Of a stretch of 5,864 bases of DNA, positions 1-4,760 are shown piece by piece; within the stretch, counting starts at the first letter, position 1, and every line of letters begins with the position of its first letter. The notes under the pieces are model-generated. The model saw only the letters and a list, made by a program, of their open reading frames with translations, had not been told where the DNA came from and searched no databases. The stretch comes from Candidatus Shapirobacteria bacterium UBA4809 (GTDB lineage Bacteria; Patescibacteriota; Microgenomatia; UBA12405), in NCBI GenBank assembly GCA_002402535.1, contig DHGB01000009.1, forward strand, positions 2,207 to 8,070, written 5' to 3'. The position numbers were made by a program, and so were the translations under genes.

Positions 1-32
1 ATCTACAATTAAAGTGCTTTTTCTTTTGAAGA

Positions 33-61
33 TTGAAGTCTGAAGATTTAAGATTTACAAT
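33..61 (+). promoter_or_regulatory. Candidate sigma70-like promoter of efp
   Basis: TTGAAG at 33-38 matches four of six bases of the -35 consensus. TACAAT at 56-61 matches five of six of the -10, and the spacer is exactly 17 bases. Transcription would begin near 68-69, almost on the ATG codons at 69 and 75, so the mRNA would be leaderless or nearly so. A second TACAAT at 4-9 is another possible -10, but its -35 would lie outside the window. This is consensus matching in AT-rich DNA with no experimental support. Confidence 0.4.
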
Positions 62-74
62 ACCCCCTATGGGA

Positions 75-635
75 ATGATTTCAACAGCACAGTTTAAAAA
101 AGGAATTTATTTACTTTTTCATGAAGAGCCACATCTGGTGATGGATATAACTTTTGTGTCACCAGGAAAGGGATCAGCTTTTTACCGGACGAAATTAAAA
201 AATTTATACACCGGTCGTGTAGTAGAATATACCTATAAATCTGGAGAAAAAGTAGAAGAAGTGCTCGTGGAGACACAGGAGGCTGAATATTCCTATTTTG
301 ATGGTAATAATTATGTTTTTATTGAGCCAAGAACTTTTGAACAATACAGTGTCCCCTCGGAAATAATTGCTGAAGACAAAATATATTTAAAAGAAGGGCT
401 TCTTTATAGAATCAAATTCTATGAAGATAAACCGGTGGGAATTACTCTGCCAAAGAGTATTGCTTGTGTAGTCGTAGAAACAGAAAATTCGATAAAAGGT
501 GATACGGCAACTTCAGCCATGAAAAATGCGATTTTGGATACTGGAGCCAAAGTACTGGTACCACTTTTTATAAAAAATGGTGAAGAAATTTTGATCAGTA
601 CCGAAAGTGGAGCTTATTTATCAAGAAAAAACTAA
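75..635 (+). CDS. efp: Elongation factor P
   Basis: EF-P binds the ribosome between the P and E sites and promotes peptide bond formation at proline stretches. From ATG 75 the protein has 186 residues, the usual family length. The start ISTAQFKKG matches the family N-terminus, and the domain I loop PGKGSAF puts the functional lysine at residue 32, as in many bacterial EF-Ps. The middle OB domain is present (FIEPRTFEQY, then FYEDKPVGITLP). The C-terminal OB domain has GDTATSAMKNA, TGAKVLVPLFI and the closing SGAYLSR. The open frame extends upstream to a TTG at 33, but that triplet lies in a likely -35 box and would add 14 residues foreign to the family. ATG 69 is the only serious alternative. 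I see no convincing Shine-Dalgarno sequence. No enzyme that modifies the loop lysine is visible nearby. The stop overlaps the stop of the convergent gene by four bases. Identity is firm; the exact start is less so. Confidence 0.95.
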   Translation: MISTAQFKKGIYLLFHEEPHLVMDITFVSPGKGSAFYRTKLKNLYTGRVVEYTYKSGEKVEEVLVETQEAEYSYFDGNNYVFIEPRTFEQYSVPSEIIAEDKIYLKEGLLYRIKFYEDKPVGITLPKSIACVVVETENSIKGDTATSAMKNAILDTGAKVLVPLFIKNGEEILISTESGAYLSRKN

Positions 636-997
636 AGTCCAATTTCAAGATCAATAACTGGAATTTCTATTTCCAAGTCTTGGTTTATATTATTCTCAAT
701 AGTTTCAAATTTTTCCTGATAAATTTCAGGTAAAAGTGATTTAGAGACGGTCGGAGCAATGATTTCAGTTGGAGTTGGAGTGATAATGGGAGTTATTGAA
801 TTGCTGTTTTTTCGGCGAGAAGAGACAATTAAAGAAATAATAAAAAGGAGCAAAATAATTGCCCCGAGAGCAATCAAGAGAATTATTTTAGGGCTTAGTT
901 TTTTGGAAGTAGCAGGAGGAGAGGCAGGCATTTCTTCTCGGAAACCAAGAGGGTTATTTTGGGGAATATCGATATTTTGATAGGGAATTTCGGCCAT
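632..997 (-). CDS. Hypothetical single-pass membrane protein with proline-rich linker
   Basis: This is a 121-residue protein that I do not recognise. Residues 1-36 are polar and proline-rich, including LGFREEMPASPPA. Residues 37-59 form one strongly hydrophobic helix, followed by SSRRKN. Residues 66-85 are a Pro/Thr linker (TPIITPTPTEIIAPT) and the remainder is acidic and Ile/Glu-rich. The layout suggests a membrane-anchored protein with a short extracytoplasmic tail, but basic residues flank both sides of the helix, so topology is uncertain. Its ATG follows the stop of the gene at 999-1763 after one base (TAAAATG), which implies co-transcription and translational coupling. Its stop overlaps the efp stop. 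It is probably real because of this tight spacing and its coherent domain layout; the opposite-strand frame at 759-980 looks like its shadow. Confidence 0.75.
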   Translation of the reverse strand: MAEIPYQNIDIPQNNPLGFREEMPASPPATSKKLSPKIILLIALGAIILLLFIISLIVSSRRKNSNSITPIITPTPTEIIAPTVSKSLLPEIYQEKFETIENNINQDLEIEIPVIDLEIGL

Positions 998-998
998 T

Positions 999-1763
999 TT
1001 AGTTATAAAATTTAATCGTTATTGCTTTTAAATCAGCTAAAAGACTTTCTAGATATGAATCTGCTTTTTGAGTTTGAACCCTAACTTCGGGATAGTAATT
1101 ATTGAAAGTTCTTGCTTTTTGGGGTTTTTGAGCAAGGGCGGTGGCAGTCTCAAGTGAATTTTTTATTAAATCAGATTTAACGGGAAAATTGGCAAACCAA
1201 TCTTGAGTAAAATTATTATTTTTGGGGTCAGTTTTAATTTCCTCAGCTAATAATTTGATTTCATTTAGATTATAAAGACGAAGATTAACATCGGCCTGAG
1301 TTAAAGCCTGATAAAAAGCATTTTGAATTTCAAGATAGCGATTTTTGAAAAGAGTCGCCCACTCTTTGATGTCACTAGAGTTGGTAAAATTAGGAATAAT
1401 CAAATTTTGTTCATCAAGCCATTCCTCCCATTTTGAAAGTTGAATCTGATTTTTTTCGGTATTTACGGAATTAATATTTTTATATTTATCGAGACTGACC
1501 CGAAGAGCCATTAAAAAACTTTTAAGCATTTTATTTCTCGAAAATAAGACGGTTTTTGTCGATTCAACCATATCCTGCTCAGAGGTAATACTGCGATATT
1601 GAATATAGACATTTTTTTTGTTCAAAAAATCTAAATAATTTTTTTGGTATTCATCTCGTAAAAATAGATAATCTTGACGATATTGAGTAAACAACTCATC
1701 CTGGGTTTGAGCCTTTACGGGAGAAAGATTAAAGAAAAAAAATAAAAGAAAAAATAACCACAT
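999..1763 (-). CDS. Hypothetical secreted alpha-helical protein
   Basis: From the ATG at 1763 this is a 254-residue protein with a Sec-type signal peptide: a very hydrophobic, Phe-rich stretch (MWLFFLLFFFFNLSPVKAQ), with cleavage likely near the VKA/AQ site. The mature part is polar, rich in Lys, Asn, Gln and Leu, and reads as several amphipathic helices without cysteines or a visible catalytic motif. I cannot assign a family. The frame stays open upstream to 1811, but the extra residues (MEVRVLSAAL) are translated tRNA-Leu sequence, so that longer start is rejected. The tRNA ends 21 bases upstream, so one transcript cut at the tRNA 3' end could supply the mRNA. The next gene follows after one base, so the two proteins probably work together at the cell surface; that last point is inference. 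Confidence 0.8.
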   Translation of the reverse strand: MWLFFLLFFFFNLSPVKAQTQDELFTQYRQDYLFLRDEYQKNYLDFLNKKNVYIQYRSITSEQDMVESTKTVLFSRNKMLKSFLMALRVSLDKYKNINSVNTEKNQIQLSKWEEWLDEQNLIIPNFTNSSDIKEWATLFKNRYLEIQNAFYQALTQADVNLRLYNLNEIKLLAEEIKTDPKNNNFTQDWFANFPVKSDLIKNSLETATALAQKPQKARTFNNYYPEVRVQTQKADSYLESLLADLKAITIKFYN

Positions 1764-1784
1764 AAAATAGTTTAGCAGAAAAAG

Positions 1785-1866
1785 TGCCGCTGAGAGGACT
1801 CGAACCTCCACATCTTTCGATATACGCTCCTAAAGCGTACGTGTATACCAATTTCACCACAGCGGC
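1785..1866 (-). tRNA. tRNA-Leu (anticodon UAG)
   Basis: This 82-nt gene folds completely. The acceptor arms GCCGCTG and CAGCGGC pair fully. The D arm is GTG/CAC with GG in the loop. The anticodon stem is TACGC/GCGTA with loop TTTAGGA, giving anticodon TAG, which reads CUN leucine codons. A class II variable arm has ATC/GAT closed by GAAA. The T arm is GGAGG-TTCGAGT-CCTCT with one G-U pair at its base. The discriminator is A, as leucine tRNAs require. The next bases on the minus strand are CTT, so CCA must be added after transcription. It lies just upstream of, and probably on one transcript with, the secreted-protein gene at 999-1763. Confidence 0.97.
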
Positions 1867-1878
1867 AATTTGTTAAAT

Positions 1879-1906
1879 ATATGCTTTATCACCACAGTAC
1901 TGGTAA
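1879..1906 (-). promoter_or_regulatory. Candidate promoter of tRNA-Leu
   Basis: Read on the minus strand, TTACCA (1906-1901) matches four of six -35 bases and GCATAT (1884-1879) lies 16 bases further on. An overlapping TATATT at 1881-1876 matches the -10 better but with a 19-base spacer. Either choice puts the start a few bases before the tRNA 5' end at 1866. Support comes from the decayed duplicate nearby, where TTACCA (2008-2003) and GCATAT (1985-1980) recur 17 bases apart. Confidence 0.4.
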
Positions 1907-1916
1907 TTATTCAATA

Positions 1917-2008
1917 ATACCAATTTCACCTGCCCGCAGTTGCTAAAGCAACAGCTTTTGCAGGCGGGCCACAGCGGCGATATGCCTATTTTATCAATAA
2001 TTTGGTAA
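1917..2008 (-). pseudogene. Decayed duplicate of tRNA-Leu promoter and 5' end, interrupted by an insert
   Basis: Plus-strand bases 1917-1930 and 1971-1978, joined, are identical to 1845-1866, which is nucleotides 1-22 of the tRNA-Leu gene. The two parts are separated by a 40-base insert between tRNA nucleotides 8 and 9. Similarity continues into the upstream leader: ATATGC at 1879-1884 and 1980-1985, TTTATCA at 1885-1891 and 1990-1996, and TGGTAA at 1901-1906 and 2003-2008, with small indels between them. No tRNA sequence beyond nucleotide 22 is present, so it cannot make a tRNA. A further nine-base match to the tRNA D-arm region (TCACCACAG at 1889-1897) may be a third trace or chance. The remnant looks like a tandem duplication that decayed and then took an insertion. 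Confidence 0.75.
1931..1970. repeat. GC-rich hairpin repeat inserted in the tRNA-Leu duplicate
   Basis: This 40-base segment has 24 G or C bases within AT-rich surroundings, and its ends are exact because it splits a sequence whose intact copy is next door. An outer stem GCCCGC (1932-1937) pairs with GCGGGC (1964-1969). Inside it, GTTGC-TAAA-GCAAC (1939-1952) forms a hairpin. Two alternatives compete: CCTGC (1929-1933) with GCAGG (1960-1964), and AAAGC-AACA-GCTTT (1945-1958). CC occurs at both junctions (1929-1930 and 1969-1970), consistent with a two-base target duplication. It has no coding capacity and no T-run after either strand's stem, so it is not a standard terminator. It looks like a small mobile or REP-like repeat. 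A copy elsewhere in the genome would confirm this, but none is visible here. Confidence 0.65.
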
Positions 2009-2011
2009 AAT
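2006..2011 (+). promoter_or_regulatory. Possible -10 box for the tRNA-Arg/Arg/Lys array
   Basis: TAAAAT matches five of six -10 bases and lies nine bases before the first tRNA, a typical distance for tRNA genes with short leaders. No acceptable -35 box is found 16 to 18 bases upstream. The box also lies in an imperfect hairpin (TATTTTATC 1987-1995 with GGTAAAATA 2004-2012). Weak support. Confidence 0.25.
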
Positions 2012-2020
2012 AACGAAGCT

Positions 2021-2094
2021 GTCCCCATAGCTCAGTTGGATAGAGCGTCTCCCCTCTAAGGAGAAGGCCGCAGGTTCGATCCCTGCTGGGGATA
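2021..2094 (+). tRNA. tRNA-Arg (anticodon UCU)
   Basis: This 74-nt gene folds as a class I tRNA. The acceptor GTCCCCA pairs with TGGGGAT (first pair G-U). The D arm is GCTC/GAGC, the anticodon stem TCTCC/GGAGA, and the T arm GCAGG-TTCGATC-CCTGC; the discriminator is A. The loop CCTCTAA gives anticodon TCT, which reads AGA and AGG. The base 5' of the anticodon, position 33, is C rather than the near-universal U. A37 follows U36, as expected for a t6A-modified tRNA reading ANN codons. No CCA is encoded. It is the first of three tRNAs in tandem, seven bases before the next. Confidence 0.95.
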
Positions 2095-2101
2095 CAACAA
2101 A

Positions 2102-2173
2102 GCGCCTATAGCTCAATGGATAGAGTAATAGTCTTCGGAACTATTGATGAGGGTTCGATTCCCCCTGGGCGCA
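2102..2173 (+). tRNA. tRNA-Arg (anticodon UCG)
   Basis: This 72-nt gene has acceptor GCGCCTA/TGGGCGC (one U-G pair), D arm GCTC/GAGT, anticodon stem ATAGT/ACTAT and loop CTTCGGA. The anticodon TCG reads CGN arginine codons. The T arm GAGGG-TTCGATT-CCCCC contains an A-C mismatch (A2150 opposite C2164, positions 50 and 64). The discriminator is A and no CCA is encoded. It lies 11 bases before tRNA-Lys and is probably processed from the same precursor. Confidence 0.95.
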
Positions 2174-2184
2174 CTTAACAACTT

Positions 2185-2256
2185 GGGTCCTTAGCTCAGC
2201 GGTAGAGCAGTCGCCTCTTAAGCGATTGGTCGCGAGTCCGAATCTCGCAGGGCCCA
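2185..2256 (+). tRNA. tRNA-Lys (anticodon CUU)
   Basis: This 72-nt gene has acceptor GGGTCCT/AGGGCCC (one U-G pair), D arm GCTC/GAGC, anticodon stem GTCGC/GCGAT and loop CTCTTAA. The anticodon CTT reads AAG. The T arm is GCGAG-TCCGAAT-CTCGC, so position 55, normally the U turned into pseudouridine, is C. All other stems are intact. The discriminator is A and no CCA is encoded. Six bases separate its end from the stop of the convergent gene, and I see no terminator between them. Confidence 0.95.
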
Positions 2257-2262
2257 CTAGTA

Positions 2263-3633
2263 TTAACTCATAAATTCTTTTAGCCAGGTTTTGAAACGGG
2301 TCCAGAGATTATCTTTTGGTTGATAGATGGTAGAAGTGGGACTAAGAGATTTAATTTCATACTGAGGAGTATCTTTCCAGCCAAGATAACTTGTTTCCAA
2401 ATAATATTTAATCGTAAAATTAAATGGTATTTTGGCTATTTTACCGGGATAAATATAGTTACTACCGGTACAAATGGGGGTGCTTTCAATATTATCAGAA
2501 GACTGCGGATTTAAACAAAAATTAGTCTCTCCCCAGATTGATTGGCCGGTATTTTTAAGTTCAAAAGAGCCGTTTTGTTCGTTCTGGCTGAAAATAATTA
2601 AAGGTAAGTTAATTTTTAGAATTTGAAACTGAGTAGTTTGCTGGGGATGATTTTGCTTTTTGGGTAGATCCACAAATGATTGATATTCCGGATATAATTT
2701 TCCATCTGGATCGAGCCAGGAAAAATGATCGAAAGGGGCCTGACTGTAATTATAAGTAAAAGGGGTGACAGCGACTACTTTTTCGTCTTTCTCCCAAATT
2801 TCAAAAGCTTTTTGTAAAAAATCAGCACTAGTTTTAAGGGAATAATAATCATTATTTTTGGTGACTCCCTCTCGATGAGGCCAACCGGTTTCAGTGATAA
2901 AAACAGGATAAGTTTTATTTACACCAAGATATTTTAGGTAATCAAGCTCCCACTCATAACCCCGAATGGACGTTTGACCATTGTCCTCAGGAGAGCCGAT
3001 AAAGCCATGATTCGGATAGGAATGCGAAGCCAGTCCATCAATTAAATCAAAATAACGTGAATTATACTGATAAATTTCTTGGTAAAAATTTTTGGCTGAT
3101 TTAGTTTGGGGCAATTTTTCGGGAGCGGCTAAATCAAATGGTGAGGATAAGATGAAAAAATTTGAATCATAATTTTTAAATTTCTCGGCTGTGTAGATAA
3201 AAATATCAACAAAATTTTTAACATCGATACTGTTCCCCCATTCTTTGGCGTGGTTAACCTCGTTAAAAGGAATAATGTATTTTGGCTGAACTGGCCAGTT
3301 TAGCGAAGAAAGAAGGGTGGCAAGGTGATCAATATCGGCAGGGGTCGGTATTTTCCAGGTGGAATTTTCCATGATAGTGGCGAGTCTAATAATTGGAATA
3401 AGATGGTATTTACGGCAATTATCAAAAAAACTCTGCCAAATATTTTTGTCAAGCTGGTCGGTTCTAATGACGATGGTGATATAACCCCAGTCCCCGCCGC
3501 TCGAATTAATTATTTCTTTGGCGGAGAAGATATCGGCGCTTTGGGTTAAGTGAAGACCAAAGAGGTTTCGTTCAGATGCTAAAATAGGGTTGATATTCAG
3601 GAAGAATAAGATTAATAAACAAAAAATAAACAT
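2263..3633 (-). CDS. Secreted TIM-barrel glycosidase-like protein (clan GH-A signatures) with C-terminal beta domain
   Basis: This is a 456-residue protein with an N-terminal signal peptide (hydrophobic residues 2-18, cleavage probably after ALAS-like ILAS at 17-20). Residues about 24-320 read as a TIM barrel. IIPFNEVNHA contains Asn124-Glu125, matching the Asn-Glu acid/base motif at strand 4 of clan GH-A. FITETGWP carries Glu248, matching the strand 7 nucleophile. ASHSYP (202-207) and the late SWLDPDGKLYP segment also fit such barrels. Residues about 335-430 look like a beta-sandwich (SFELKNTGQSIWG), with Cys373 and Cys388 as a possible disulfide, and the end is a short amphipathic helix (LWTRFKTWLKEF). 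Secreted glycan hydrolysis is the likely role, but family and substrate are unknown, and a binding protein on a degenerate barrel is possible. It converges on the tRNA array and diverges from the GTPase gene. There is no clear Shine-Dalgarno sequence. Confidence 0.85.
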   Translation of the reverse strand: MFIFCLLILFFLNINPILASERNLFGLHLTQSADIFSAKEIINSSGGDWGYITIVIRTDQLDKNIWQSFFDNCRKYHLIPIIRLATIMENSTWKIPTPADIDHLATLLSSLNWPVQPKYIIPFNEVNHAKEWGNSIDVKNFVDIFIYTAEKFKNYDSNFFILSSPFDLAAPEKLPQTKSAKNFYQEIYQYNSRYFDLIDGLASHSYPNHGFIGSPEDNGQTSIRGYEWELDYLKYLGVNKTYPVFITETGWPHREGVTKNNDYYSLKTSADFLQKAFEIWEKDEKVVAVTPFTYNYSQAPFDHFSWLDPDGKLYPEYQSFVDLPKKQNHPQQTTQFQILKINLPLIIFSQNEQNGSFELKNTGQSIWGETNFCLNPQSSDNIESTPICTGSNYIYPGKIAKIPFNFTIKYYLETSYLGWKDTPQYEIKSLSPTSTIYQPKDNLWTRFKTWLKEFMS

Positions 3634-3656
3634 AGCCCCAGTATTCTACTAAGAAA
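3634..3656. promoter_or_regulatory. 23-base divergent intergenic region with possible -10 elements
   Basis: These 23 bases are all that separates the start codons of two divergent genes. On the minus strand, TAGAAT (3648-3643) matches five of six -10 bases and would start the glycosidase-like mRNA within a few bases of its ATG. The plus-strand candidate TATTCT (3642-3647) matches only four of six. The centre is a small dyad, AGTA-TTC-TACT (3640-3650). Any -35 box must lie inside the opposite gene. The dyad is short enough to be chance. Confidence 0.3.
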
Positions 3657-4760
3657 ATGAATAAAGAAGAAATAATAAAAATAAAAATCTCCCGAGTGGA
3701 GAAAGAAATTAGGGATACCCCTTACGATAAAAGTAGCGAACATCATCACGGAGTCTTAAAAGCTAAATTATCAAAATTAAAAGACGAACTTGAGGGTCCA
3801 AGCAATAAAGGTGGTGGTGGAGGTCTCGGATATGCGATAAAACATTCAGGTGACGCTTCGATTGTTCTCGTCGGACTCCCGAGCGTCGGTAAATCAACTT
3901 TATTAAATGCGGTTACCAACGCTGAATCAAAGGTGGGAAATTATGATTTTACTACCCTCGGTGTAGTTCCGGGAATGATGGAATACAAGGGAATAAGAAT
4001 ACAAATTCTCGATTTACCCGGAATTATTGAAGGAGCGGCCAGGGGTAAAGGTTTTGGTAAAAAAGTTTTATCGGTGATTAGGGCATCAAATATGGTGGTG
4101 CTTATGACTGATATTCAAAGGAAAGATTGGCTTTCTAAAATCAAAAAGGAACTCGAAGAGGCCGGAATTAGATTAAATAAAAAGGCGCCTAAAGTTCATA
4201 TTCACCGGATGACAAAAGGGGCAATTCAAATTATTGATCCTTTTAATTCGCTTGATAACGAAACGATGGTGGAAATAGCGCAGGAGCTAGGTTTTGAGAA
4301 TGCTGTGATTCAGCTGGGGGAAAAATTAAACACGATTGATCAGTTTATTGATGCCCTCAGCAAAACGAGGACCTATATTCCCCTGGTAGAAGTGATTACT
4401 AAAATAGATATGGAGAAAAAATCTAAAGTCGAAAGTATAAAATCTAATAACAGTGAAGTTATTTTGATGAGTGCTAGTATGGATATTGGGATTGATGAAT
4501 TTAAAGAAAAAGTTTGGCAGGGCCTAGGACTGATTAGAGTTTACTTAAAGAGAGAAAGAAACGGTGAGGCGGATAAAAAAGAGCCTTTGATTATGAAAAA
4601 CGGACAGTCTTTAGATGCGGTCCTAAAAAAAGTTTCAGGAGAAATGAGAGATGATGTAAGCCGGGCCTATATTTGGGGTAAAAATGCACGTTTTCCAGGT
4701 CAGGAAGTTAGTTTTTCTTTTCCAGTTTTTGATGAGATGGAAGTGTGGTTTGGGAGATAA
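3657..4760 (+). CDS. DRG-type GTPase (Obg/DRG superfamily) with TGS domain
   Basis: This 367-residue protein matches eukaryotic and archaeal DRG proteins along its whole length. The N-terminal helical segment includes EHHHGVLKAKLSKLKDEL and is followed by a glycine run (52-56). The G domain has G1 GLPSVGKST (73-81), G2 FTTL (98-101), G3 DLPG (119-122) followed by IIEGAARGKGFG, G4 TKID (248-251; NKID is usual) and G5 SAS (272-274). The region between G3 and G4 (about 155-240) corresponds to the S5D2-like insert of DRGs. Residues about 292-366 form the TGS domain, with the DRG-like AYIWG and a natural end. DRG proteins bind ribosomes and are linked to translation under stall or stress; the role in bacteria is unknown. 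Full-length bacterial Obg has a different N-terminal domain, so this is not obgE. Its last 53 bases overlap the convergent methylthiotransferase gene. Confidence 0.93.
   Translation: MNKEEIIKIKISRVEKEIRDTPYDKSSEHHHGVLKAKLSKLKDELEGPSNKGGGGGLGYAIKHSGDASIVLVGLPSVGKSTLLNAVTNAESKVGNYDFTTLGVVPGMMEYKGIRIQILDLPGIIEGAARGKGFGKKVLSVIRASNMVVLMTDIQRKDWLSKIKKELEEAGIRLNKKAPKVHIHRMTKGAIQIIDPFNSLDNETMVEIAQELGFENAVIQLGEKLNTIDQFIDALSKTRTYIPLVEVITKIDMEKKSKVESIKSNNSEVILMSASMDIGIDEFKEKVWQGLGLIRVYLKRERNGEADKKEPLIMKNGQSLDAVLKKVSGEMRDDVSRAYIWGKNARFPGQEVSFSFPVFDEMEVWFGR

Noticed and set aside
94..276. Minus-strand open frame of 60 codons inside efp
   Set aside because: It lies wholly opposite a well-conserved gene and resembles no family.
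759..980. Plus-strand open frame opposite the membrane protein gene
   Set aside because: The minus-strand frame is longer, coupled to its neighbour and has a coherent anchor-and-linker layout; this one is its shadow.
1831..1833. UAG anticodon as a possible stop-codon suppressor or recoding signal
   Set aside because: Anticodon UAG reads CUA-type leucine codons, not the UAG stop; nothing in the window indicates a non-standard code.
1901..1922. Imperfect inverted repeat TGGTA-A-TTATT / AATAA-TACCA
   Set aside because: It arises where the TGGTAA block of one copy meets the ATACCA block of the duplicate, so it is probably a by-product of the duplication rather than a separate element.
1929..1970. 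Hairpin as an intrinsic terminator
   Set aside because: No run of T follows the stem on either strand, and it splits a duplicated tRNA fragment, which points to insertion.
1785..2256. CRISPR array or integrated element at the tRNA cluster
   Set aside because: No regularly spaced repeats with unique spacers and no integrase are present; the repeated part is the tRNA 5' end, not the 3' attachment region.
2320..2514. Plus-strand open frame opposite the glycosidase-like gene
   Set aside because: It is antisense to the beta domain and has no recognisable features; the same applies to the frame at 3325-3549.
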